Assembly: GCF_000021485.1 (NCBI RefSeq)
Contig: NC_011761.1
Span: 1,332,001-1,396,000 of the forward strand
DNA: 64,000 nt
Source of the DNA: Acidithiobacillus ferrooxidans ATCC 23270
GTDB lineage: Bacteria; Pseudomonadota; Gammaproteobacteria; Acidithiobacillales; Acidithiobacillaceae
Reading direction: 5' to 3'
The translations under genes were made by a program, and so were the position numbers. Positions within the stretch are counted from its first letter, which is position 1. The number at the start of each line of letters is the position of its first letter. Shown here one piece after another: positions 1-7,901 of the stretch. The notes under the pieces are model-generated. The model was not told the origin of the DNA, searched no databases, and saw only the letters and a program-made list of their open reading frames with translations.

Positions 1-990
1 GCCGTCGCCGTCGCCAGTCCGACCCTGGCGTTGATGCTCTGTCTGCGCGCCTACGAACTCGAGGCGGGCGATGAAGTCATTCTCTCGCCCTATAGCTGGT
101 GGCAGATCGGGCATGCCCTCGCGTGGTACGGGGTTCAACCGGTATTCGCGGATATCGACTACTACTCCGGCACGATCTCCCCCAAAGGGGCTGAGACCCT
201 GATCACGGAGAAAACCGGGGCGATCCTCGCCGGCAATACCAAGGGGCATCCCGCCTTTTGGCGGGAACTGCGCACGATGGCCAACGAAAATGGCCTGATT
301 CTGCTGGAAGATTCGACGGAGGCCATCGGCTCCCGTTATCAGGACAAACTGGTCGGCAGCTTTGGAGACAGCGCTATTTTTGCCTTTGCCCAGCCCTCTG
401 CCCTGGTTTGTGGAGAAGGTGCCATGATCGTCACGGACGATACTGAAACCGTCAGCCGTCTGCGTCAATATCGTGCGCGGGGCATCAGTGATCGGGGCTC
501 GGTGGTGGCGCCTACCCGCCCACCTCTGCAGGCAGAAATGAGCGATATTCAGGCTGCCATAGGGCTGGTCCAGCTCGCCCGTCTGGACGGCATCTTGCAA
601 CGTCGACGGCAGGTGGAAGCACTTTACTTTGAATACATGAAGTCCTTTGAAGGGATCAAGGATCCCTACCATGGGCCGGATGCCACCGCGGTGCACTGGT
701 TTGTGTACGAAGTACACCTCGGTACCCGGTTCAGCCGCAGCAGTCGGGATGCCATTGTCACCGATCTCCGCGCCCAGGGTATCGAGGCGGCCTCTTACTG
801 CCTGCCCATGCATACCCAATCCTATTATCGCGAGCGGGGCGGCGGTCACTGTCCAACCGCCGTGCGGGTGTCCGACCGCACCCTGATCCTGCCTTTTCAC
901 CCACGTCTGGGCGAAGAGGAAATCGCATTTATCATCGAAACCTTGAAGGATGCATCCGTCAACGTGGGTGCGGGCGCCGCCATTTATTAG
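1..990 (+). CDS. DegT/DnrJ/EryC1/StrS-fold protein lacking the PLP lysine (5' partial)
   Basis: The reading frame is open from base 1, so the N-terminus lies outside the window. The visible 329 residues follow the DegT/DnrJ/EryC1/StrS aminotransferase fold: an EDSTEAIG strand, a GEGAMIVTDD segment and the QAAIGLVQLARLD helix typical of the family. In the usual family pattern (FSFHxxKxxTTGEGG) a lysine binds PLP. Here the same place reads FAFAQPSALVCGEGA, with serine at the lysine position, so ordinary transamination is unlikely. It may be a sugar-modifying or non-enzymatic paralogue. It lies 41 bp upstream of a nif-type ferredoxin and probably shares its transcript; a nitrogen-fixation role is inferred from that context only. 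Confidence 0.8.
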   Translation, partial: AVAVASPTLALMLCLRAYELEAGDEVILSPYSWWQIGHALAWYGVQPVFADIDYYSGTISPKGAETLITEKTGAILAGNTKGHPAFWRELRTMANENGLILLEDSTEAIGSRYQDKLVGSFGDSAIFAFAQPSALVCGEGAMIVTDDTETVSRLRQYRARGISDRGSVVAPTRPPLQAEMSDIQAAIGLVQLARLDGILQRRRQVEALYFEYMKSFEGIKDPYHGPDATAVHWFVYEVHLGTRFSRSSRDAIVTDLRAQGIEAASYCLPMHTQSYYRERGGGHCPTAVRVSDRTLILPFHPRLGEEEIAFIIETLKDASVNVGAGAAIY

Positions 991-1031
991 TGCGTTGTTT
1001 TTACGTTTATTTTTATAGAGGAGAAGATTGA

Positions 1032-1337
1032 ATGCCCATTATCACCATCAAACCCAGCGGTAAAACCGTCGAGATGCCCGTGGGGGCCAGTCTCGCCGCC
1101 GCGGTGATCGCTGCCGGTGAACCCATGGTCCTGAAGTGTGAAGGCAAAGGCGAATGCGATAGCTGTCATATTTTCGTCCAGGAAGGGCGGAAGAGCGTGT
1201 CGAAGATCCAGCGTCTGGAAAATGAACGACTGGATAGCATCGTTGGGGTTGGCAGCAAATCCCGTCTGGCCTGTCAGGCCATGATCGGCGAAGAAGATGT
1301 CGTTATAGAACTTTTGGGTTTTTCTTCTGGCTTATAA
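1032..1337 (+). CDS. fdxD: 2Fe-2S ferredoxin, nif-cluster type (FdxD-like)
   Basis: This 101-residue protein has the plant-type 2Fe-2S ferredoxin fold with ligand cysteines at 36, 42, 45 and 81 (C-x5-C-x2-C-x35-C). An AGAGGAG ribosome site precedes the ATG. Such small ferredoxins are carried in nif clusters of proteobacteria, where they are thought to pass electrons to nitrogenase or to cofactor assembly; the cellular partner cannot be read from this sequence. It is followed 10 bp later by a 74-residue gene and then a SIR2-like gene, all on one strand with minimal gaps, so the four genes from base 1 look like the end of one operon. The symbol is given by similarity. Confidence 0.85.
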   Translation: MPIITIKPSGKTVEMPVGASLAAAVIAAGEPMVLKCEGKGECDSCHIFVQEGRKSVSKIQRLENERLDSIVGVGSKSRLACQAMIGEEDVVIELLGFSSGL

Positions 1338-1347
1338 GGAGACCATT

Positions 1348-1572
1348 ATGGAGCAAACGCTCGTCGTGATCCATGTACGTTTTGCCAACGATGGCAGTGT
1401 GCGGGAAATTGGCGAGTGTCCCAGCGGGACCAATCCCCAGGACTGGTTCAATGCGCTGAGCAGACACTCTGCCAATGGTTATGAATCCCTCTCCGGGGGA
1501 AGAGGCATTTTTCGCCTCGAACCAGCGGTCATCGAACAGGTCAAGGCTGCGGTTCTTTCTCTCGCTACATAA
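1348..1572 (+). CDS. Small protein of unknown function in nif-type cluster
   Basis: A 74-residue protein starting at an ATG with an AAGGAG ribosome site 7 bases upstream. There is no signal peptide, membrane segment or cysteine pair beyond one Cys (residue 24). The N-terminus (QTLVVIHVRF) reads like a beta strand, and the middle contains a WFNALSRHS segment followed by a glycine-rich turn. I do not recognise the family. Its position between the ferredoxin and the SIR2-like gene, 10 bp and 6 bp away, indicates co-translation and a shared pathway, probably nitrogen fixation or its redox support. Confidence 0.7.
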   Translation: MEQTLVVIHVRFANDGSVREIGECPSGTNPQDWFNALSRHSANGYESLSGGRGIFRLEPAVIEQVKAAVLSLAT

Positions 1573-1578
1573 GGAAGC

Positions 1579-2412
1579 ATGATTATGGACAAGGATCTTT
1601 CGGAAATCTTCAGCGGCCTTGCGGAAGGGCGCATCATTCCGTATCTCGGCCCCGGCCTGTTGCCGGAGGCCGGAGCCACCCTGCCCAGCGGGATGCCGGC
1701 ATTGGCGGAAGTGCTCAGCGGCCAGGTGACGGTGCCTCACAAGGTTCGGCGCAATCTCACCGGGGCCGCGCAGTATATCGAGAACTTCAAGCACCGCAAG
1801 ACCCTCGTGGGCATGATGGACAAGACCTTTGCCGGGGATCCGCCGATCCATCCCTTGCAGCGCGACCTGGCCGCCCGAAAACTCCCGTTGATCGTCCACC
1901 TCTGGTACGACAACGGTATGGCCAAAGCGTTGGCCGAACAGGGTACACGCTGGGGCCGTATCCAGGGACTCAGTCAGACCGAGCATTATGGCGACTGGAC
2001 GGGATACATGGATGCCGAAGGCCAGTCGGTCGAAGCCGCAATGGCTGCCCAGTGGGACACGATACTGTATGAGCCTTGGGGTTCACAAAGTCCGGCCAAC
2101 AATTACCTGGTTTCTGATACGGATTTTGTCGAAGTGCTGACGGAAATTGACATTCAGACGCCTATCCCGGAGATCGTCCAACAAATCCGCGCGGGGCGCC
2201 ATTTTCTTTTTGTCGGATGCCGTTTCAATGACCAGTTGCAGCGCAATTTCGCCCGCCAGATCATGAAGCGTTCATCGGATCGTCATTGGGCGCTGATAGA
2301 GGCGCCGCTGACCAGGAACGAAGCGCGCTTTGTTCGCGAGCAGGGGATTCAGGTACTCCAGATGCCCTCTGGCGTCTTGTTAGGCGAAGCCGCCGTAGCC
2401 AAGGCGGGTTAG
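1579..2412 (+). CDS. SIR2-like domain protein, nif-associated
   Basis: A 277-residue protein with SIR2-like hallmarks: an N-terminal nucleotide-binding GRIIPYLGPGL segment and a later FLFVGCRFNDQLQRNFARQ segment resembling the SIR2_2 group. SIR2-like proteins bind NAD+; members act as deacylases or NAD hydrolases, and which applies here is not visible. Two start codons are possible, at 1579 and 1585. The AAGGA ribosome site ends only a few bases before 1579, so 1585 has the better spacing. It is the last gene of the operon and converges on modD 48 bp away. A nitrogen-fixation link is inferred from the ferredoxin and molybdenum genes nearby, not from the protein. Confidence 0.75.
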   Translation: MIMDKDLSEIFSGLAEGRIIPYLGPGLLPEAGATLPSGMPALAEVLSGQVTVPHKVRRNLTGAAQYIENFKHRKTLVGMMDKTFAGDPPIHPLQRDLAARKLPLIVHLWYDNGMAKALAEQGTRWGRIQGLSQTEHYGDWTGYMDAEGQSVEAAMAAQWDTILYEPWGSQSPANNYLVSDTDFVEVLTEIDIQTPIPEIVQQIRAGRHFLFVGCRFNDQLQRNFARQIMKRSSDRHWALIEAPLTRNEARFVREQGIQVLQMPSGVLLGEAAVAKAG

Positions 2413-2460
2413 GAGGGTGCCTCGCGCTGGTTACAATCCTGTGACGCGGAAATCACGGTC

Positions 2461-3315
2461 TCATACGGGGCGAATCTCCACACCGATATCGGTCGGTGCG
2501 GCGTGATAGACAGCGCTGGTCACGAGGGCATCCATACCGGTTGCCGCATAGGCCTGAATATTCGCAAGGGTAATCCCGCCCGCCGCAAACAACGTTACCT
2601 CCGGCGCCACGGCACGCAGTTTCGCAGCGATTTCCACCAGGGGTTCGGGCGCCATTTTGTCAAACTGGATCCCGGCGACTCCGGCCTGTGCCAGTGCCAG
2701 CGCGTCCGTCAGGGTGTGATCCGTCTTTTGCACTTCCACCACGATCTTGCTGGAGGGGACCCGTCTCCGGTATTGCGCCAATTGTTGCAAAAAAGGCGAT
2801 AAACCACCTAAAAAGGCCAGGTGCTGGTCGAATACCAGAACACTTTCTGAAATGCCCAGCCGGTGCGGCATGACCCCCCCTGCGAGAGCCGTCATGACGG
2901 CAAAACGCCGTATTCCGGGAATATTCTTACGCGTCGCAACCACGGATATTCGGGGATTGATCTGGCGTGCCTGTTGTACCAATTGCGCGGAGTAGGTCGC
3001 GATGCCACACGCGTACTCCAACACGTTTTGCGCCACTTTCCAGGCAGAATGGGCAGCACTTGCGGAACCTTCCGCCGCCAGCAGGGTGGTTCCTGTTGCG
3101 ACCAATGCGCCCGACGGCTGACTTTCGGTCACCATAAGGCCGCAGGCGTCCAATATCTTCACGGCGAGTTCCGTACCGGCGACAGAAATATCCTGACGGC
3201 AGCGAAAACGCATGTCGGCAGCTTTGTCGCCAATGCCCAGCATCCGGGTGGTGAGGTCCAGGAAAGGCTGATCTTCCTGGATGAGTGCGGCAATTTCCTG
3301 CGGGGAGAAGAACAT
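2461..3315 (-). CDS. modD: ModD, pyrophosphorylase-like molybdenum-locus protein
   Basis: This 284-residue protein belongs to the nicotinate-nucleotide pyrophosphorylase (QPRTase) family and matches the ModD branch. The VATRKNIPGIRRFAV segment and the following GGVMPHRLGISESVLVFDQH stretch (in two parts) are characteristic, as is the C-terminal AAGGI phosphate-binding turn. ModD is encoded in molybdate-transport loci of nitrogen fixers, but its substrate is not settled. A molbindin gene lies upstream on the same strand, separated by 123 bp that contain a GGACCATC/GATGGTCC hairpin (3337-3362), so the two may be separate transcripts. The pairing with a nif-type cluster fits supply of molybdenum for the nitrogenase cofactor. 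Confidence 0.85.
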   Translation of the reverse strand: MFFSPQEIAALIQEDQPFLDLTTRMLGIGDKAADMRFRCRQDISVAGTELAVKILDACGLMVTESQPSGALVATGTTLLAAEGSASAAHSAWKVAQNVLEYACGIATYSAQLVQQARQINPRISVVATRKNIPGIRRFAVMTALAGGVMPHRLGISESVLVFDQHLAFLGGLSPFLQQLAQYRRRVPSSKIVVEVQKTDHTLTDALALAQAGVAGIQFDKMAPEPLVEIAAKLRAVAPEVTLFAAGGITLANIQAYAATGMDALVTSAVYHAAPTDIGVEIRPV

Positions 3316-3336
3316 GGCGTAGCCCGTAATAACAAT

Positions 3337-3362
3337 GGACCATCCGCAATGGCAGATGGTCC
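3337..3362 (-). terminator. Hairpin between molbindin gene and modD
   Basis: Arms GGACCATC (3337-3344) and GATGGTCC (3355-3362) pair perfectly over 8 bp around a 10-base loop. There is no long T-run after it on the minus strand, so it is either a weak terminator or attenuator for the molbindin transcript or a protein-binding site for modD. Confidence 0.35.
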
Positions 3363-3438
3363 GTGACAGCGGTTGCAGAGTGACCGGGCAGCGATGCGCT
3401 CTGTTCCGCCGGACGGTTGATCACCTGGAACAGCCGCT

Positions 3439-3645
3439 TCAGGGTTTTTCGATACTTACTTCGCTGGCTTTGATTGCCGCGAAAACCTCGTCACCCACTT
3501 TGAGTCCGAGACGTTCGACGCTCCGTGTGGTAATCACGGAGGTGATTATACCGGCGGAAGTTTCCACCTCGACTTCCGAAACCGCCCCACCTTTGATGAT
3601 CTCAATCACTTTACCCTTCAGATGATTACGCAGACTGGATTCCAT
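3439..3645 (-). CDS. mop: Molbindin (TOBE/Mop domain protein)
   Basis: A 68-residue single Mop/TOBE domain. The pattern SSLRNHLKGKVIEIIKGG followed by EVEVETSAG and a GLKVGDEVFAAIKASEV end is typical of molybdate-binding molbindins, which oligomerise and store molybdate or tungstate in the cytoplasm. Length fits the family (about 67-70 residues). The start is an ATG with an AGGAGG-like site just upstream on the minus strand. Its neighbour modD and the nif-type operon make a role in molybdenum homeostasis for nitrogenase likely. Confidence 0.88.
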   Translation of the reverse strand: MESSLRNHLKGKVIEIIKGGAVSEVEVETSAGIITSVITTRSVERLGLKVGDEVFAAIKASEVSIEKP

Positions 3646-3711
3646 GACCGCCTCCTGATTAACTATAAGAGGATAGTAGTATAGTCTGCCTGGGCGGGCA
3701 GGGATAGGCGA

Positions 3712-5139
3712 TTACCCCGGCAATTGGAAGGAGACATAACGCAGTTGCAAATATTCCTCCAACCCCCATTTGCCACCCTCGGCGCCCAGTCCGGAGAGCT
3801 TGCTGCCGCCGAAAGGCGCCTGTGGGGTGGCGGGAGCCCCGTCATTGACGCCGACGATGCCGCATTGCAGCGCCTCCGCGATGCGGTATGCGCGCCCGAG
3901 ATCGCGGGTCCATAGGTAAGCGGCCAAGCCATAGGGGGTGTCATTGGCGCGGGCGACAGCTTCCGCTTCGCTACGAAACCCCTGTATGGGCAGCAGGGGG
4001 CTGAAGCTTTCCTCGTGGAATATGCGGCTCTGCGGATCGAGGTCGGCGAGGAGGGTCGGGGAGCACCACAGGCCTTGTGCATCCCCTCCGCACAGAAGTC
4101 TTGCACCCCGGGCCATGGCATCCTGCAACTGCGCTTTGAACTTCTGGACAGCGACTTCGGAAACCAGCGGTCCGATGTCGGTATCCTCGGCAAAAGGGTC
4201 TCCGACCTTGAGGTGACCCATAGCTTCAAGGTAGCGCGCCGTAAACTCCGGCAGGATCGCCTCATCCACATAGAGGCGGTTGGCGGCGACACAGGACTGG
4301 CCGGCATAGCGGAATTTGGCATGGATGGTCATGGCCACCGCTGCGTCGATGTCCGCATCGGCAAAAATAAGCACCGGTGCATGCCCTCCCAACTCCAGAG
4401 AAAGCCGTTTGATGGTCGGCGATCCCTGCGCATAAAGCTTCTGCCCGACCGCCGTGGAGCCGGTAAAGCTCAACTTGGCTATGCGCGAGTCCGCCATCAG
4501 CCGTTCCGCCAGGGGTGCAGGATCAGCGCTGGGGAGCACCTGCAGAGTGCCGGCGGGTCCTTCCGCCGCGGCCCAGAGTTCGGCAAGTTTTAATGCGGAG
4601 AGGGGCGTTTGCTCATCGGGCTTGAGGATGACCGTACAGCCGGCAGCCAGAGCCGGCGCTATCTTGCGAACGACCATGGAGACCGGACTGTTCCACGGCG
4701 TAATGGCGAATACCGGGCCAATCGGCACTTTCCAGATCTGTAAGCGCTTGTCCGGAAACTGGGAGGGGATACTTTCGCCGGTGACGCGCTTGCATTCTTC
4801 GGCGTACCAGCGCGCCAGGGCGACTGCGGTTTTGATCTCCGCACGACTCTGGCGTATGGGTTTGCCCATCTCCCAGGTGATGAGACGTGCGAGGTCTTCT
4901 GCGTGAACCTGGATGAGATCCGCCCAACGGCTGAGGATGAGCGCGCGCTGGTAGACGGTAGTTTGACGCCAGGCTGCAAAAGCGACCGTCGCCGCCTGCA
5001 CTGCTGCGTCAGCCTCCCGAGGTCCGCAATCGGACACTTCGGCGAGCATCTGTTGATTGACCGGGCTTTGTACCACAAAGCGCGCCCTGAGGTCTGTCCA
5101 GCATCCATCGATAAATGCGGCTGTCGGTGCGAGGGGCAT
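3712..5139 (-). CDS. gabD: NAD(P)-dependent succinate-semialdehyde-type aldehyde dehydrogenase
   Basis: A 475-residue aldehyde dehydrogenase. It has the PWN motif at 148-150, the cofactor lysine in ILKPDEQTP near 173, the general-base Glu249 in LELGG and the catalytic Cys283 in GQSCVA, so it should be active. Overall pattern and length fit succinate-semialdehyde dehydrogenase, which oxidises succinate semialdehyde to succinate; the exact substrate is inferred. The frame is open upstream, but the ATG at 5139 is chosen because an AGGA site lies 7 bases before it and the protein then begins at the normal family N-terminus. It diverges from the haemoglobin gene across about 200 bp. Confidence 0.88.
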   Translation of the reverse strand: MPLAPTAAFIDGCWTDLRARFVVQSPVNQQMLAEVSDCGPREADAAVQAATVAFAAWRQTTVYQRALILSRWADLIQVHAEDLARLITWEMGKPIRQSRAEIKTAVALARWYAEECKRVTGESIPSQFPDKRLQIWKVPIGPVFAITPWNSPVSMVVRKIAPALAAGCTVILKPDEQTPLSALKLAELWAAAEGPAGTLQVLPSADPAPLAERLMADSRIAKLSFTGSTAVGQKLYAQGSPTIKRLSLELGGHAPVLIFADADIDAAVAMTIHAKFRYAGQSCVAANRLYVDEAILPEFTARYLEAMGHLKVGDPFAEDTDIGPLVSEVAVQKFKAQLQDAMARGARLLCGGDAQGLWCSPTLLADLDPQSRIFHEESFSPLLPIQGFRSEAEAVARANDTPYGLAAYLWTRDLGRAYRIAEALQCGIVGVNDGAPATPQAPFGGSKLSGLGAEGGKWGLEEYLQLRYVSFQLPG

Positions 5140-5340
5140 GAAGTTTTCCTGTGTGCGGTATGCGGGTGGACGGTAGCAGGGACGTTGCCGAATAACGTCC
5201 AAAGAAGGTACTCTTGCGGGGCAGGTTGTATCGGGATGACTGTAGCGCAGGCATGGATAAAGCGCAAAAGGGCCATATCCGCGCAGCATGCATCATTAAC
5301 ATTGTGGCCTTTAATACACCTATCTGGAGCAAGACCATTG

Positions 5341-5730
5341 ATGCTTGAACCCGAAAGTACGCCCTACGTCCGTCTTGGTGGTGAGGAGGCCGTTCGCAAT
5401 CTGGTCAACCGGTTTTATGACCTCATGGACAGCGAGGCGCAATGGCAAACTCCGTTGCGGGATATTCATGCAAAGGACCTTTCCGAATCCAGGGAGAAGC
5501 TCTTTCTGTTTCTTTCCGGCTGGCTGGGAGGGCCTGATCTATATGTGCAGCGTTTTGGGCATCCCCGCTTACGCGCACGGCATGCTTCTGTCCCGGTGGA
5601 TGATCAGGCGCGGGATCAGTGGATGGCCTGTATGCTGCAGGCCATGCACGAGGTAGGGATAGAGCCCGAACTCTATGGCCATCTGCAGGGTGCCTTTCAG
5701 CGCACGGCTGATTTCATGCGGAATCGCTAG
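5341..5730 (+). CDS. glbO: Group II truncated haemoglobin
   Basis: A 129-residue 2/2 haemoglobin of the trHbO group. The RFGHPRLRARH segment contains the proximal haem histidine (His81, aligning with F8), and Trp94 in the following RDQWMACM segment is the group II G8 tryptophan. These proteins bind oxygen or NO and are linked to oxidative and nitrosative stress. The frame is open far upstream, but the ATG at 5341 follows a GGAG site and gives the normal family length. The last 4 bases overlap the convergent MFS transporter gene. Proximity to nitrogen-fixation genes makes oxygen or NO handling plausible, but that is inference. Confidence 0.9.
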   Translation: MLEPESTPYVRLGGEEAVRNLVNRFYDLMDSEAQWQTPLRDIHAKDLSESREKLFLFLSGWLGGPDLYVQRFGHPRLRARHASVPVDDQARDQWMACMLQAMHEVGIEPELYGHLQGAFQRTADFMRNR

Positions 5731-7145
5731 GACTGCGCTTTCTGCGCTGCAACATCATTGTGGATGGCTGGCGCAGCGTCGGGGGTTTGTAATCCATGCC
5801 CCGTCAGCCAGCCGAACAGGATGCCGACCAGAGCTATGGCGGACAGGGATGGGTAGCCGATGAACTGTACCAGCGGACCGCCCAGAAAGGTACCCATCAC
5901 CGTGGCCACTGCGCCACTGGCGTTAAAAAGTCCCATCGCCTCGCCCTGACTGAAAGGCGTGAGCCGCGCTGTCAGACTGGTTCCGGAAATGCTCTGCAGT
6001 GGCCAGGCGATAATAATCAGGACGAAGCCTGCCAGGGCAATCAGCGCCCGGGGTATGGGCAGGAAAAATACCAGCAGTAGCAGGCCAAATCCCAAAAAGC
6101 GGAGCATCAAAGACCAGCGATATACCCTTCCGGCGCCAAAACGCCCGGATAGCTGCCCACCCACGGAGTACAGCACCAACGCTATGGCGGCGGTCATGGC
6201 GTAGACACTGGAGGTCAGTGCCGGGGCCACATTATAGGCCTTTTGCATCGCTACCGGGAAATAGGCGAAAAATGCCGCTACGCCAAAGGCCACCGCAAAC
6301 CAGGAAAATAGAAAGCGGCCAAAACGCGTATGTAGCATATCGCCAAACCGGCGCAGGCCTTGCAGAGAAAGGTGATGCGAAAACCGGAGCAGGCCACCCC
6401 CCAGCAGTTCCGGATGCCCGAAGTTGGCGAGGAAACGCCAGTCCAGATCGCGCCGCATATGACTACCGATCTCCACCGTCCAGTCATAACTTTTGGCGCC
6501 GGCAGGCAAGCCTCTGGCACCCAACCAGATAGCGGGAATCAGTGCCAAGGCTGAGCAGATCAGGCCGAGCTTGAAATTGCTGACGAAAATGCCGGCCAAT
6601 AAAAGTCCGGCGACCTGCCCGCCGCCGTTAAAAGTTTGCAGCCAGCCCAGCCGTGGTTCCCATTCATTTTGGGGGTCGAACTCGACGATGAACAGGCTGG
6701 CCATGGTCGCCACGGCGGAGCTTCCCGCGCCGGCGAGCAGCGAGAGCGCGCTCCAGGTGAGAATGCCCGGAAAAAAAGGCATGACGGCCAGCGCCATTAA
6801 CAATACCAGAAAGCCACAGAAAAAAATGGGGCGATGCAGATGTTTGCTGTCGGCCAGGTTTCCCCACAAGGGAGAGGTCAGCAGTCCGAGGTTGAATCCG
6901 CCCATGACGTAGGCAACCCAACTGAGATGATGAGTGAGGGCGACGATCATCAGAGGCAGGAGAATAGGCAGCAGCCCGGAGGAGACCGCCCCCAGCAGGG
7001 CATAGGCCAAAAACCAGACGGATACCCAGCGGTCTGGTTCTTTCAGGATGGCGCGAAAGCGATCGAGGTGTTCGCGTGCCCGTTGAATGCGGGCTGCGAT
7101 CGCTTTCTCGCCCATGATGGTGCCGGGATTCCTGGTGTCTGCCAT
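5727..7145 (-). CDS. Major facilitator superfamily transporter
   Basis: A 472-residue polytopic membrane protein with about 12 hydrophobic segments starting near residue 50 after a charged cytoplasmic N-terminus (residues 1-45, rich in Arg and Glu). A GNLADSKH loop after the second helix resembles the MFS motif A. The substrate cannot be deduced. An ATG exists at 7166, but the one at 7145 is preceded by an AGGAGA site with proper spacing and is preferred. It is transcribed away from the mechanosensitive channel operon across a 180-bp divergent region. Confidence 0.82.
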   Translation of the reverse strand: MADTRNPGTIMGEKAIAARIQRAREHLDRFRAILKEPDRWVSVWFLAYALLGAVSSGLLPILLPLMIVALTHHLSWVAYVMGGFNLGLLTSPLWGNLADSKHLHRPIFFCGFLVLLMALAVMPFFPGILTWSALSLLAGAGSSAVATMASLFIVEFDPQNEWEPRLGWLQTFNGGGQVAGLLLAGIFVSNFKLGLICSALALIPAIWLGARGLPAGAKSYDWTVEIGSHMRRDLDWRFLANFGHPELLGGGLLRFSHHLSLQGLRRFGDMLHTRFGRFLFSWFAVAFGVAAFFAYFPVAMQKAYNVAPALTSSVYAMTAAIALVLYSVGGQLSGRFGAGRVYRWSLMLRFLGFGLLLLVFFLPIPRALIALAGFVLIIIAWPLQSISGTSLTARLTPFSQGEAMGLFNASGAVATVMGTFLGGPLVQFIGYPSLSAIALVGILFGWLTGHGLQTPDAAPAIHNDVAAQKAQS

Positions 7146-7328
7146 GATCTCTCCTGTGTCGCCCATCGGGCCGCCCTTTACGGTATCGTGCGAGGCATAC
7201 CATTATCTGATAAGCCTTTTCTCGGTTGGTTCCCTGACAATTGGGTTGCCTTACGCCCGTAAGGCGCGGATTTGCCCGTCTGCGTTCGCTACGTTATGGT
7301 AAAAATCAACAGCGGAGGGGAGTGATGT
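7146..7328. promoter_or_regulatory. Divergent promoter region of MFS gene and sucrose operon
   Basis: This 183-bp gene-free stretch separates two divergent genes, so it must hold both promoters. A perfect 7-bp inverted repeat, GCCTTAC (7248-7254) and GTAAGGC (7259-7265), lies about 65 bp before the channel start and could be an operator. A GGAGGGGAG ribosome site precedes the ATG at 7329. I see no convincing -35/-10 pair. Confidence 0.4.
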
Positions 7329-7901
7329 ATGGGCACGATTTTCCATGGGCTGACGATGGACCCTGAGTGGTTGTTACACCGGTCGATGTATACCCTGCTG
7401 ATCGTGGCGGGTAGCTATCTGATATTACGCTGGTATGGCAATGTAGTTGTGCGTCTCATGGACTTTCTCGGCCGACGACGGGCCTTGTCACGCGGCTATG
7501 GCATGATGTTCCAGAGAATCACCACTTGGTTTCTCTGGCTCGTTGTCTGGGTTGTCATACTGCGGGTCTGGGGTGTCGATGTCACAGCCGTCTGGACTAC
7601 CTTTGTCAGCTTGCTGGCGGTGATTGGCGTCGGTATGCTGGCGGTATGGGCCATGGTCAGCAACATTACGGCACGCTTTTTTATCTGGTTCTGGCAGCCA
7701 TTGCAGTTGGGGCAACGTATCGAGATATTGCCGGAATCCCTGACCGGTGAGGTCATCGAAGAAAACCTCATGTTTACCGAGTTGCGCCAGGACGATGGCC
7801 AGATTGTGGTGATACCCAACAATCTCTTTTTCCAGCGCGTTATTCGTCGCTTGCCCGATGTCGAAAAAAAAGCCGGCCCGGATGAGAAGGCCGCACCATG
7901 A
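7329..7901 (+). CDS. MscS-family small-conductance mechanosensitive channel-like protein
   Basis: A 190-residue membrane protein with three predicted hydrophobic segments (about 17-38, 58-82 and 85-112) followed by the short beta domain of MscS: SNITARFFIWFWQPLQLGQ, then GEVIEENLMFTELRQDDG and VVIPNNLFFQ. It lacks the long C-terminal cage of E. coli MscS and resembles the compact family members. Such channels release solutes on hypo-osmotic shock. It is the first gene of a four-gene operon making and processing sucrose, an osmolyte; the kinase gene overlaps its stop by ATGA. That arrangement suggests osmotic regulation of sucrose content, which is an inference. Confidence 0.85.
   Translation: MGTIFHGLTMDPEWLLHRSMYTLLIVAGSYLILRWYGNVVVRLMDFLGRRRALSRGYGMMFQRITTWFLWLVVWVVILRVWGVDVTAVWTTFVSLLAVIGVGMLAVWAMVSNITARFFIWFWQPLQLGQRIEILPESLTGEVIEENLMFTELRQDDGQIVVIPNNLFFQRVIRRLPDVEKKAGPDEKAAP

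Noticed and set aside
1-990. Ordinary DegT aminotransferase with PLP
   Set aside because: The lysine position in the FSFHxxK-like motif is serine; calling it an active aminotransferase would be unsupported.
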